Shown here in pieces: positions 1 through 7,820 of a stretch of DNA of 64,000 nt (its first letter is position 1; the number at the start of each line of letters is the position of its first letter). The notes beneath the pieces are model-generated. The model was not told where the DNA came from. It ran no database searches and saw only the letters and a program-made list of their open reading frames with translations. Position numbers and translations under genes: made by a program. This DNA comes from Bacteroidales bacterium (GTDB taxonomy: Bacteria; Bacteroidota; Bacteroidia; Bacteroidales; FEN-979): assembly GCA_025355465.1 (NCBI GenBank), contig JANXZO010000046.1, forward strand, positions 1 through 64,000, in the 5' to 3' direction.

Positions 1-140
1 GATTAACACGCTCATATTCTATCTCTTATAGAAACTGAAAAAGAGAATGGGCACAACTCATAAAAGAGGGGGGTCACTATGGCCGGAATGGGGGGTCACT
101 ATGCTCCGGAATGGGGGGTCACTATGCTCCGGAATATACA
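1..140. mobile_element. Terminal part of an IS21-like insertion element (one end only)
   Basis: Three near-identical direct repeats lie side by side and end in ...TATACA, after which a FISUMP coding frame begins abruptly. Multiple tandem terminal repeats and a CA-3' end are typical of IS21-family elements, whose transposase binds such repeats. No istA or istB frame can be recognised in the first 67 bases, so only the outer end lies in the window. The exact boundary at base 140 is inferred from where the FISUMP reading frame starts to match its family. The alternative is an unrelated tandem repeat. Confidence 0.6.
68..135. repeat. Three tandem 22-23 bp repeats (GGGGGGTCACTATGCTCCGGAAT)
   Basis: Copies occupy 68-89 (one base shorter, with GGCC instead of GCTCC), 90-112 and 113-135. 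The last two copies are identical. The spacing without gaps and the location next to a gene disruption fit transposase-binding terminal repeats of an IS21-like element. Confidence 0.85.
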
Positions 141-500
141 GTCCAGGGCATCTGTATGGCGGGATGGCATGTTCCGACGGATGATGAGTGGACGGTTTTA
201 ACCACCTATCTTGGAGGGCAGGCGGTGGCCGGCGGAAAGTTAAAGGAGACGGGTACCAAACTGTGGCTGGCACCGAACAGTGCGGCTACCAACGAAAGCG
301 GGTTCACAGCCATACCGGGCGGAATGGGTTACCTTGCCAACTTTGGCTTCCTCACCATCAATAGTCTGTTCTGGAGTTCCTCGCAAAACAGTTCCGCCAC
401 CGCCTGGGACAGGATTCTTTACAGCGACGATGCCAGTATGGGCAGGCGTGGCGACGAGGACAAGAGTTTCTCAAAAAGTGTCCGCTGCATCAGAAATTAG
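111..500 (+). pseudogene. FISUMP-domain protein, 3' fragment disrupted by the IS end
   Basis: From about base 141 the frame encodes the C-terminal half of a Fibrobacter-succinogenes-major-paralogous (FISUMP) domain: the GWHVPTDDEWTVL motif, a central Gly/Asn-rich part, LFWSSSQ, and the closing SVRCIRN. These domains sit at the end of secreted lipoproteins in Bacteroidota and Fibrobacterota, and their function is unknown. The open frame in the track starts at 111, but its first ten codons are IS21-like repeat sequence. The signal peptide and N-terminal part are missing, so this is a remnant. No promoter is visible. Confidence 0.75.
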
Positions 501-587
501 CAACAGGTTTTATTGCAATTTTTATCGGCTTGGTGTTCGTTATCAGTTCACTGTATTGAGGCTCACTCAAGAGAGAATTCGTTGATT

Positions 588-2096
588 TTAAATTTTATAA
601 ATATCTTCCAATACACTCCAAATTTCCATTTCTATACTTTCATCATAAATTCCTGATTGCTTTATTAAATCAACAATAGTTTTCGCTTTCTCTGTTATCA
701 AGTCCAGAACTGATTTTTCGGGAATAATGACTGGAATTTTCTTGATGTAATTGGCAGGGTTATTTGCTGATGGATTAATGGTTCTTATCAATTTATTGCA
801 AGTAGGAGAGTTTAAAAAAGCCAACAAGTAATACGTTAAACTTTCATTTTTCGGAAAGACGCCTACAATACTTTGGTCAAAAAGTTTGTTTTCAATCAAA
901 GAGGCTGTTATGCTTGATGAACTAATCATTGGAACACCAATGCCAAATTTGAAGTAGTATTTTGGATTTTGATATCTTGATTTCTTGTCGGTTTTGTAAT
1001 GCTGAACAGCTTCTCTGCTCCAATTCATAAACCAACTTTCAGGTTTTATATACTTGGTGTTTCCACCTTTTACGATGGGTAAGAAGTGTTTGCCTCCATC
1101 AATCCCGTTTAAAATGTCAGCATTGTTTTTGTAATCAGAGGAAACGGAATCAGGATTTACAAGGTCGTAATTTTTGCCATTTTTCAGTTCGGGGCTTATT
1201 ACCTGTAGGAATCTTTTATCATCTCCTGAATAGAAACCCGTAACACAATCCGCAATGTCTCCGATTTTTAGTTTAGCGTGATTTATCAGCTTAGATACGT
1301 TGCTGTTTTCAGCTATTAAAAATGCATGGTCCGGATTATTGAAAACATCTTCTTGTATAAAAGCATAGGTTTTAAGTTTACTGTCTTTTACGTTGTTAAG
1401 TTGTTCTACTTCATAAAAATTATTGATTACAGAAAACGTATTATTCACACACGATTTAAAATCGCTTTTCTTTCTCAAAGTAATTATGGAAAGGTTTGCA
1501 TAACCAAAATTGACTCCCGGAAAAAAAGAAGAAGGAAACAAAGCCAATTCTACAATTTGTGTATTTGTGAAAATGTGTTTTCTCAAAGCCTTGTGCATAT
1601 GCAGATTGAGAAATGTGTCAGGAATGATAAAACTTAAAATCCCATCTTCTTTGAGTAATTGAATACAGCGATATAAAAACAATCCGTAGCTTTCTTTTGC
1701 ATATAAATCAGGATATATTTTTTTTAGAATGGTCCTTTTTGAATAGTCTTGCCAAGCCCCATAAGGTGGATTGGCAATAATTTTGTCGTAATAACCTCCA
1801 AAGCAAGAATTAAAATCCAAATCAGAATCTAATAAAGTATCGCATTCACGAATATTTACATTAAGAAAATGCGAAAATTTTTCATTTAAGACGTCAATAG
1901 ATTTTGAGTTTAATTCGCAAATATCAATGTGGGCAAATTCATTTTCATTTAGAATTGCTTCTACAAAAACACCATCACCACCACATGGTTCAAAAATTTT
2001 ATCGATAGGTTTTATCGATAACTTTGAAACCATATAGTCAACGATTGGAGTTGATTTGGTATAAAATGCTTGATATTTTTTTGCTTCGCTTATCAT
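588..2096 (-). CDS. Type II N6-adenine DNA methyltransferase (gamma class, TaqI/Eco57I-like)
   Basis: This 502-residue enzyme should transfer a methyl group from SAM to adenine N6 at the recognition site of the neighbouring nuclease. Seen directly: an N-terminal SAM-binding region with FEPCGGDGVFVEAIL (motif I), the catalytic NPPYG motif (motif IV) near residue 110, and a C-terminal region resembling the TaqI-type target-recognition domain (ISSSS..., LLAFLNS, IKKIPVIIP). The start is the ATG at 2096, which overlaps the nuclease stop as TAATG; the track start at 2102 would be TTG. It is the last gene of a three-gene operon (controller, nuclease, methylase) in AT-rich sequence unlike the GC-richer flanks, which suggests transfer. 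Specificity cannot be told from sequence. Confidence 0.88.
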   Translation of the reverse strand: MISEAKKYQAFYTKSTPIVDYMVSKLSIKPIDKIFEPCGGDGVFVEAILNENEFAHIDICELNSKSIDVLNEKFSHFLNVNIRECDTLLDSDLDFNSCFGGYYDKIIANPPYGAWQDYSKRTILKKIYPDLYAKESYGLFLYRCIQLLKEDGILSFIIPDTFLNLHMHKALRKHIFTNTQIVELALFPSSFFPGVNFGYANLSIITLRKKSDFKSCVNNTFSVINNFYEVEQLNNVKDSKLKTYAFIQEDVFNNPDHAFLIAENSNVSKLINHAKLKIGDIADCVTGFYSGDDKRFLQVISPELKNGKNYDLVNPDSVSSDYKNNADILNGIDGGKHFLPIVKGGNTKYIKPESWFMNWSREAVQHYKTDKKSRYQNPKYYFKFGIGVPMISSSSITASLIENKLFDQSIVGVFPKNESLTYYLLAFLNSPTCNKLIRTINPSANNPANYIKKIPVIIPEKSVLDLITEKAKTIVDLIKQSGIYDESIEMEIWSVLEDIYKI

Positions 2097-3010
2097 TACC
2101 AAAGTAAATATTGTAAAAGGTGGTTGTCTGTCAAATGCTGTGTAGTTTCGGAATTGAAGTCATTCTCCCAATCAATGTTGGTTTCAATCCAATTTTTCAA
2201 ATTATAGCCTGAATGTTCGGTGATTTTCTGATATGCTTCACTACCACAATATGCCTCCCAAATACCTGAGTTTTTGAGAGTATTGAAATAGCTGTTGTTT
2301 TCTTCAGCTCTTACAAAAAGCAAGCATTTGAAATTGTCATCAAGGTTTTGGTAAATGGTTGCTACCAATAAAAGTCGATTTGTATTTCCTTTTTCGTTTG
2401 AACCAAATCCACTTTTGAAATCAACGACATATTTCTGCTCCTTGGAAATGAAATGTAAATCCAACTCCAATTGAATTTCTCCGGACGTTACCAAACTCCA
2501 AACCGTATCGTAGTATGATTTTAGTTCTTGTTTTTCTTTGTCCGAAATGTTAAGATTGTTAATGTATTCAATAATTTCATCTGTGAGTTTCTTTTTCACT
2601 TCCGAGAATAAGGGCGGAACAAACAAGGAAACATCATGGATTGGATAGTAGAAACAGAGTTTGCAAAATGGGTCCCACAATTCACCAACTCTTCGTGAAA
2701 AGTCCATATATTCATAGGGTCTTACAGAATTTCGGCTTTCAATCATTACCGCAATATGGCAATAGGTAATCATCAGAATTGTTTCTAACTTCTCTTGATT
2801 AGTCCATTTTTCTTTCTCCGATTTTTGGAGTAGTGTAGCAATAAGGTTGTCCTTAGTTTGGTTTAACTTTTCATTTATTGCTCTTGCTCTCTTGTCTGAT
2901 TGAGTGTCAGCAAACTTTGTCATAACATCAGTTAAAAACTCACTTGCCCGGGCTCTGAAGTAAGCCAAAAGCTCTTGTTTCTTGTGTTTTGTATTTTTGT
3001 CTATATTCAT
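2096..3010 (-). CDS. Probable type II restriction endonuclease, PD-(D/E)XK-like
   Basis: This 304-residue protein lies between a controller and a methylase, as expected for a restriction enzyme. The region IQLELDLHF...KYVVDFKSGFGSNEKGN near residues 180-210 fits a PD-(D/E)XK nuclease core: an acidic residue, then a strand ending in D-F-K. The N-terminal half is helical and charged. I do not recognise a characterised isoschizomer, so the cut site is unknown. The start ATG at 3010 overlaps the controller stop (ATGA) and the stop overlaps the methylase start, giving tight translational coupling. Base composition is AT-rich. The nuclease role rests on context plus one motif. Confidence 0.7.
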   Translation of the reverse strand: MNIDKNTKHKKQELLAYFRARASEFLTDVMTKFADTQSDKRARAINEKLNQTKDNLIATLLQKSEKEKWTNQEKLETILMITYCHIAVMIESRNSVRPYEYMDFSRRVGELWDPFCKLCFYYPIHDVSLFVPPLFSEVKKKLTDEIIEYINNLNISDKEKQELKSYYDTVWSLVTSGEIQLELDLHFISKEQKYVVDFKSGFGSNEKGNTNRLLLVATIYQNLDDNFKCLLFVRAEENNSYFNTLKNSGIWEAYCGSEAYQKITEHSGYNLKNWIETNIDWENDFNSETTQHLTDNHLLQYLLW

Positions 3011-3327
3011 TTGCTGATTACTCGTTGTTGATATTTAATTCTTGCTTCGGCTGCTTTCAAAATCTCAAGTCCGTTTTCTTCGTCTTGAAGTTGGTATGTT
3101 ATCTTGTCGCTCAAATAGCGAACTTTTAATTCTGATTTGTCGATATGAAAAATTCTTGAAATGCCGTCAATGATTTGTTCGTTGGCATTTCTTTCGTTCT
3201 TCTCAATTTTGCTCAGTGTCGAGGTGTCAATGTCCAACTCTGCTGCAACCTTTCTTAATGGTAGGTTTGAATTTCCTCTGAGCGTTCTGATATACTCTCC
3301 AAATGTTATGTTGTCTGTTTTTGACAT
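3007..3327 (-). CDS. XRE-family helix-turn-helix controller of the RM operon
   Basis: A 106-residue DNA-binding protein with a classic XRE fold: GEYIRTLRGNSNLPLRKVAAELDID, then the recognition helix TSTLSKIEKNER. A C-terminal extension (YLSDKITYQL...EILKAAEARI) is shared with the second controller at 9161, so the two are paralogues. As the first gene of the operon it probably works like a C protein, setting the timing of nuclease and methylase. The ATG at 3327 is preferred because a promoter -7 box at 3351-3358 leaves a short leader with an AAGG; the track start at 3381 is TTG and lies upstream of that promoter. Confidence 0.8.
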   Translation of the reverse strand: MSKTDNITFGEYIRTLRGNSNLPLRKVAAELDIDTSTLSKIEKNERNANEQIIDGISRIFHIDKSELKVRYLSDKITYQLQDEENGLEILKAAEARIKYQQRVISK

Positions 3328-3350
3328 ATTTCGCCTTGGCATATTTTGTC

Positions 3351-3381
3351 CAAAGTTAAAAAATATTTTTTTACGGGTCAA
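3351..3381 (-). promoter_or_regulatory. Bacteroidota-type promoter of the RM operon
   Basis: On the minus strand TTG (3379-3381), 20 nt, then TAACTTTG (3351-3358) fits the TTG...TAnnTTTG consensus. The decamer GTTGATACAA lies just upstream (3383-3392) and recurs upstream of the paralogous controller at 9161. Confidence 0.55.
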
Positions 3382-3428
3382 TTTGTATCAACTTTTTTTC
3401 GCAAAAGGTGGCTGTGTTGTAAATTTTT

Positions 3429-3436
3429 TAAATTTG
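3429..3436 (+). promoter_or_regulatory. -7 box (TAAATTTG) for the outer-membrane protein gene
   Basis: TAAATTTG lies 23 bases before the ATG at 3460 and matches TAnnTTTG. No good -33 TTG is placed at the usual distance, so only the -7 element is supported. Confidence 0.4.
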
Positions 3437-3459
3437 TATAATAAACCAAACAAAAAAAC

Positions 3460-4188
3460 ATGAAAAAGATCTTTACATTACTCACGTTGGCCGGTCTGCT
3501 TTTTGCCGGCACAGCCCTGTCACAGAGCCGGCTCTCTTTCGGCCTGGCAGGATCCTTCCTCACCTCTGGCATCACCAACCAGAACAACTACGGATTGCCA
3601 TTTGAAATGGATTATGCCATCACCTTAGGTGGTGCCGGAAACCTTCATATGGAATATGATTTTAATAAACATCTTGGCCTTGTTCTGCAGGTTGGATACA
3701 CAAACCTCGGACAGAATTACACGGATGTTTACATGGACACCAACTACATAAGGCGTATCCAGCTGAACTATCTGACCATCCCCCTGATGTTCAAGTTCAG
3801 GACCGGAGGCGAAGTGGCCCGTTTCTTTGTAATGGCCGGTCCGCAGATCAGCTACCTGCTTTCAGCCACCCAGGTTTATTACAAACAGGACCTTGCCTAT
3901 AATAAGGAGGCATGGAATGATATTACCAAACATTGGGTGAAAATTGGCTCATCCACCATTACCGACCGTTACAACAGCATTGATGTGTCGGCAAGGATCG
4001 ATCTCGGCGTAGAAATCTCCATCATCAAGAATCTCTGGATCAACGGCGGTATTACCATGGGATACGGATTCCTCGACATCAATGCTTCCGACTGGCGGAT
4101 CCCCGATAATTCCAGCAATACATACAATCCGTCGCACAATCTTTTCGGTGGGTTCAACGTAGGGATCAATTATTGTTTCCAGCCGTAG
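3460..4188 (+). CDS. Outer-membrane beta-barrel protein (PorT/OMP_b-brl type)
   Basis: A 242-residue protein with a clear signal peptide (MKKIFTLLTLAGLLFAGTALSQ) followed by alternating beta strands rich in aromatic residues and glycine, ending in YCFQP. Typical small-barrel features are LNYLTIPLMFKFR near residue 105 and RFFVMAGPQISYLL. Such proteins sit in the Bacteroidota outer membrane and most have no known ligand. It is divergent from the RM operon and followed 28 bases later by a small membrane protein. I infer location and fold, not a specific function. Confidence 0.8.
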   Translation: MKKIFTLLTLAGLLFAGTALSQSRLSFGLAGSFLTSGITNQNNYGLPFEMDYAITLGGAGNLHMEYDFNKHLGLVLQVGYTNLGQNYTDVYMDTNYIRRIQLNYLTIPLMFKFRTGGEVARFFVMAGPQISYLLSATQVYYKQDLAYNKEAWNDITKHWVKIGSSTITDRYNSIDVSARIDLGVEISIIKNLWINGGITMGYGFLDINASDWRIPDNSSNTYNPSHNLFGGFNVGINYCFQP

Positions 4189-4216
4189 GAATCGACACCC
4201 AGATAATTTACTCCCC

Positions 4217-4606
4217 ATGAAAAAATTCAAGAAGATCCTCTGGATCATGGTCGTAGGCTTCCTGGTTATTCTGGCCATTTTCATTTACTGGAAGTTTTAC
4301 TTTACTTACAGTGAAGGGTCGAGGGCCGGGCTTTTGCAGAAGTTCTCCTACAAAGGGAATGTCATTAAAACCTACGAAGGCGAGCTGATCATGAGCAGTA
4401 TCGAAAGCACGAAAAGCGCGACGATCGCCTCAGAAAAATTCTATTTTTCGGTAGCTGAAAAGACTATTGCCGATCAGCTGATGCAGCTTGAAGGAGTTTA
4501 TGTGATTCTGCAGTACAAAGAGAAACACGGTATTCTCTTCTGGCGGGGAGAGACCCGGTATATTGTCGACGGAATTTCCACGCGCGACTCAGGACCGGCC
4601 AAGTAG
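4217..4606 (+). CDS. Small single-span membrane protein, function unknown
   Basis: A 129-residue protein with one N-terminal membrane segment (residues 5-26, ILWIMVVGFLVILAIFIYW) and a soluble domain containing GLLQKFSYKGNVIKTYEGELIM and VYVILQYKEKHGILFWRGETRYIV. Proteins of this shape are widespread in Bacteroidota and sometimes carry the misleading label 6-phosphogluconate dehydrogenase, for which I see no basis here. Its 3' end overlaps the open frame of the broken aldo/keto reductase on the other strand by about 140 bases. Confidence 0.7.
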   Translation: MKKFKKILWIMVVGFLVILAIFIYWKFYFTYSEGSRAGLLQKFSYKGNVIKTYEGELIMSSIESTKSATIASEKFYFSVAEKTIADQLMQLEGVYVILQYKEKHGILFWRGETRYIVDGISTRDSGPAK

Positions 4607-5126
4607 CAGCGGTTGCATGGGTCGAGGCCAATGACACGGAGCTGCCAATCTTTACTCCGGCAACCGTCCCTGCATCTGGCGGTCGACCATCCAGGCCGCG
4701 CAGGGTCTCTTCCAGCGGAGTAACAGGGTCTACGCCATGGATGTAGAGCAGGTCGGCGTATTCGATCTCCAGCCGTTTGAGGCTCTCATCCACCGAGTCG
4801 AGGATGTGCATCCGCGATAATCCAACCTGGTTGGCGCCGCTTCCCATGCGTCCGCGCACCTTGGTGGCGATCACCACCTGCTGCCGGTGGATGCCCAGCT
4901 CCCGGAGCGCTTTTCCCAGCATGATCTCCGACAGGCCGTCGGAATAGACGTTGGCTGTATCGATAAAGTTGATGCCTTTCTCCAACGCAATCTTTACCAG
5001 GGAGGTGACCTCTTCCTGGGGTAGCTGACCGATGGCGGTCCAGAAGCCTTTTCCCCCGAAAGTCATCGCTCCGAGGCAGAGTTCCGAAACCAGAACCCCC
5101 GTCGTTCCAAGCAGGTTGTATTTCAT
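4464..5126 (-). pseudogene. Aldo/keto reductase, N-terminal remnant
   Basis: The first roughly 147 residues (bases 5126 to about 4686) are a normal aldo/keto reductase start: LGTTGVLVSELCLGAMTFGG, the catalytic region GINFIDTANVYSDGLSE with Asp and Tyr, VVIATKVRGRMG, and YADLLYIHGVDP. After EETLRGLD the frame loses family similarity apart from a faint KIGSS (compare RYIGCSN) and then runs antisense through the 4217 gene. Family members are about 320-350 residues, so more than half of the barrel is missing. I read it as a deletion/frameshift remnant, possibly replaced when the neighbouring genes were joined. Confidence 0.75.
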
Positions 5127-5160
5127 ATAATTTTGATTCAGTTTAAATAAAAGGTCTTTG

Positions 5161-5168
5161 CAAAGATA
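5161..5168 (-). promoter_or_regulatory. -7 box (TATCTTTG) upstream of the aldo/keto reductase remnant
   Basis: On the minus strand TATCTTTGC matches the TAnnTTTG(C) consensus, 35 bases before the start codon at 5126. It shows that the remnant kept its promoter. Confidence 0.45.
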
Positions 5169-5260
5169 CCGGTTTCCCTCAATGAAAGCAAAATCGCAGG
5201 GAGAAAAAGATCAAAAAAATTAGTATTTTTACGGTTCGGTATCCCAAAACTTCCTGAACC

Positions 5261-6475
5261 ATGAAAAAGATCGCTGCCCTTACAACTCTCGGATTGCTGG
5301 TTTCCCTCGGATTATTTTCCCAGGATTTAGCCCAGTGGCGCGGACCACACCGCGATGGTATTTACGATGAAACCTCATTACTTAAAACTTGGCCAGAGGG
5401 TGGTCCGCAGCTGTTGTGGCATTTTGAAGGCCTTGGTCCGGGTCACGCTTCCGCTGCAGTTTACAAAGAGAGGATCTTTACCACAGGAACGATTGATGGG
5501 ATCGGCTACCTTTTCAATTTCGACATGGCCGGTAAACTGCTATGGAAAATACCTTACGGGGAGGAGTGGACCGAGAGCTATGCGGGAGGGCGCAGTACAC
5601 CCCTGGTTACCGATGGTAAAGTTTATCTGTTGAGCGGTTTTGGAAAACTGGTTTGCCGCAGCGCCGACAACGGCGACCTTCGGTGGACAATCGACGTGTT
5701 AAAGGATTACCAGGGGCCGAACATCAAATGGGGAGTGACGGAAAACCTGCTGATTGACGGGAACAAGCTGTTTTGTACTGTTGGCGGCCCCGAACACAAT
5801 GTTATCGCACTCGACAAGAATACCGGAAAGCTTATCTGGACCAGCAAAGGGAAGGGAGAGGAGAGTGCCTACTGCTCCCCGATGATCATCACCCTTGGAA
5901 ACCGAAAGATTTTCGTCACCCAGACGGCTAGTTCTATCCTGGGGCTGGATGCGCAGAGCGGCGCCCTTTTATGGAGTCATCCCCAGCCCAACAAATGGTC
6001 GGTACATGCCAACACCCCGGTATTTCGCGACGGATATCTCTATTGTCAGTCGGGCTATCAGCAGGGTGGGGTGATGCTTAAGGTATCGGATGATGGTGCC
6101 AGTGTGCAAGAAGTATGGCGGGCCAACTTAATGGACAACCGCATGGGCGGTTTCGTGGTGTTGAACGGCAAGCTCTTCGGTTCTGACGACTCCGGCAAAT
6201 TGTGGTATTGCGTTGACTGGAAGACCGGCACCAACATGTTTTCGGAAAAGATCACCGGCCGCGGAAGTATCATCAGCGCCGACGGGATGCTGTATCTCTA
6301 CGGCGAGAACGGTGAAATTGTGCTTGCACAGCCTGAGGCAAACAGTTTTAAAAAGGTCAGCGCATTTAAAGTATCCTACGGTGCAGATCAGCACTGGGCG
6401 CACCTTGTAGTTGTTAATGGCAAGCTTTTCGTGAGGCATGGAACTTCGCTGATGGTTTACGACCTGCAAAAATAG
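5261..6475 (+). CDS. Secreted PQQ-like beta-propeller protein 1
   Basis: A 404-residue protein with a signal peptide (MKKIAALTTLGLLVSLGLFSQ) and the family opening QWRGPHRDGIYDETSLLKTWPEGGPQLLWHFEGLGPGHAS, then repeated blades of the GxLxW / DGKVYLLSG type. The conserved AYCSPMII and CTVGGPEHNVIALDKNTGKLIWTS segments recur in the next two genes. These proteins resemble BamB/PQQ-dehydrogenase propellers, but I see no vicinal Cys pair or Ca/PQQ ligand set, so a redox enzyme role is not shown; ligand or protein binding in the periplasm is as likely. It is first of three tandem paralogues, only 37 bases before the second. Confidence 0.85.
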   Translation: MKKIAALTTLGLLVSLGLFSQDLAQWRGPHRDGIYDETSLLKTWPEGGPQLLWHFEGLGPGHASAAVYKERIFTTGTIDGIGYLFNFDMAGKLLWKIPYGEEWTESYAGGRSTPLVTDGKVYLLSGFGKLVCRSADNGDLRWTIDVLKDYQGPNIKWGVTENLLIDGNKLFCTVGGPEHNVIALDKNTGKLIWTSKGKGEESAYCSPMIITLGNRKIFVTQTASSILGLDAQSGALLWSHPQPNKWSVHANTPVFRDGYLYCQSGYQQGGVMLKVSDDGASVQEVWRANLMDNRMGGFVVLNGKLFGSDDSGKLWYCVDWKTGTNMFSEKITGRGSIISADGMLYLYGENGEIVLAQPEANSFKKVSAFKVSYGADQHWAHLVVVNGKLFVRHGTSLMVYDLQK

Positions 6476-6512
6476 CATCCCTCTTTTGAACCCGGATCCA
6501 GAAATTGTTGTT

Positions 6513-7787
6513 ATGAATTCCAACATCTTCCTTAGCTGTTTCATGGTCATGGTGGCCCTTCACCAGGTTTTACCGGCACAGCAAATTGCCCAGTGGCGTG
6601 GTCCTGATCGAAGCGGTGTATATCCGGATACCGGCTTGTTGAAATCATGGCCTGCCGGAGGTCCTGTCATGCTATGGTCGGCAACCGGAGCCGGAAAAGG
6701 GCACTCTTCGGTGGTGGTTTACGACAAGCAGGTTTATGTTACCGGGATGAAAGATTCCACAGATTATCTCTCCGCTTTTGACCTGAACGGCAAACTGCTA
6801 TGGCAGGTTCCATTCGGTCCTTCGTGGAGGAATTCCTTTCCCGATACACGCTGCACGCCAACTGTTGAAAACGATCAGATCTACCTTGTCAGCGGAAGCG
6901 GGACGGTTGGGTGTTACAGCACAAAAGACGGAAGTACGCTTTGGCAATTCGACGGGATAAAGCGGTACGACGGGAAGTTTGGTGAATGGGGGGTTTGCGA
7001 ATCGCTGCTGATCCTGGATGAGAAGTTGTTTTATACCCCGGGTGGCCCGAATACGACGGTGGTGGCCCTGGATAAGAACACAGGACAAACGATCTGGACT
7101 TCGGAAAGCCTCGCCGACACCAGCGCCTACGTCTCCCCGTTACTGGTAAGGTGGGGAAATAACCGGATTGTGGTCACCCTGCTATCAAACTATCTGGTGG
7201 GGGTGGATGCCGACAATGGAAAGATCCACTGGAAATTTAAATATTCGGCGTTATCTCCCGAAGCGGGATACAAAATATGGCCAGGAGCGCCCCAGACCAA
7301 TGCGATCACGCCGTTGTTCAGGGACGGGAACCTTTACATCACGGGTGGTTACAACCATGTTGGTGCAATGTTCAGGTTAACGGAGGATGGCACAGGGCTT
7401 CAGCAGGCATGGACCGATACTACGCTGGATTGCCATCACGGCGGGGTGGTTGAAATCGATGGCGCTATATATGGTTCAGGATGGCTGGACAATGCCCGCG
7501 GAAATTGGTGTTCGGTCGACTGGAAAACCGGTAAGCCCAATTATTCTGAAAAATGGTTTACGAAAGGATCGATAATTTCGGCAGACGGCAAGTTGTATTG
7601 TTATGAGGAGAAAAACGGAAATCTGGGCCTCGTGAAGGCTAACCCGTCTAAATTTGAGCTGATCAGTACCTTTAGAATTCCCTTGGGAAAAGGTCCGCAC
7701 TGGTCCCATCCCTCCATCTTTGGGGGAATACTTTACATACGCCATGGAGATGCCGTAATGGCTTACGATCTCCGGGAAAAGAATTAG
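6513..7787 (+). CDS. Secreted PQQ-like beta-propeller protein 2
   Basis: A 424-residue paralogue of the gene before it. The chosen start is the ATG at 6513, which opens a signal peptide (MNSNIFLSCFMVMVALHQVLPAQQ); the track start at 6486 is TTG and adds nine polar residues. The motif QWRGPDRSGVYPDTGLLKSWPAGGPVMLW follows at once. It has an extra loop relative to propeller 1 (SPEAGYKIWPGAPQTNAITP near residue 250) and keeps FYTPGGPNTTVVALDKNTGQTIWTS and SAYVSPLLV. No catalytic PQQ residues are recognised. Spacing to the third copy is 33 bases, so the three are likely co-transcribed. Confidence 0.85.
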   Translation: MNSNIFLSCFMVMVALHQVLPAQQIAQWRGPDRSGVYPDTGLLKSWPAGGPVMLWSATGAGKGHSSVVVYDKQVYVTGMKDSTDYLSAFDLNGKLLWQVPFGPSWRNSFPDTRCTPTVENDQIYLVSGSGTVGCYSTKDGSTLWQFDGIKRYDGKFGEWGVCESLLILDEKLFYTPGGPNTTVVALDKNTGQTIWTSESLADTSAYVSPLLVRWGNNRIVVTLLSNYLVGVDADNGKIHWKFKYSALSPEAGYKIWPGAPQTNAITPLFRDGNLYITGGYNHVGAMFRLTEDGTGLQQAWTDTTLDCHHGGVVEIDGAIYGSGWLDNARGNWCSVDWKTGKPNYSEKWFTKGSIISADGKLYCYEEKNGNLGLVKANPSKFELISTFRIPLGKGPHWSHPSIFGGILYIRHGDAVMAYDLREKN

Positions 7788-7820
7788 GGGACATTTTTAC
7801 CATTATCATATCCTGCAGAG

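Noticed and set aside
4217-4606. 6-phosphogluconate dehydrogenase
   Set aside because: A common automatic label for this small protein family; no NADP or substrate motif is present in 129 residues.
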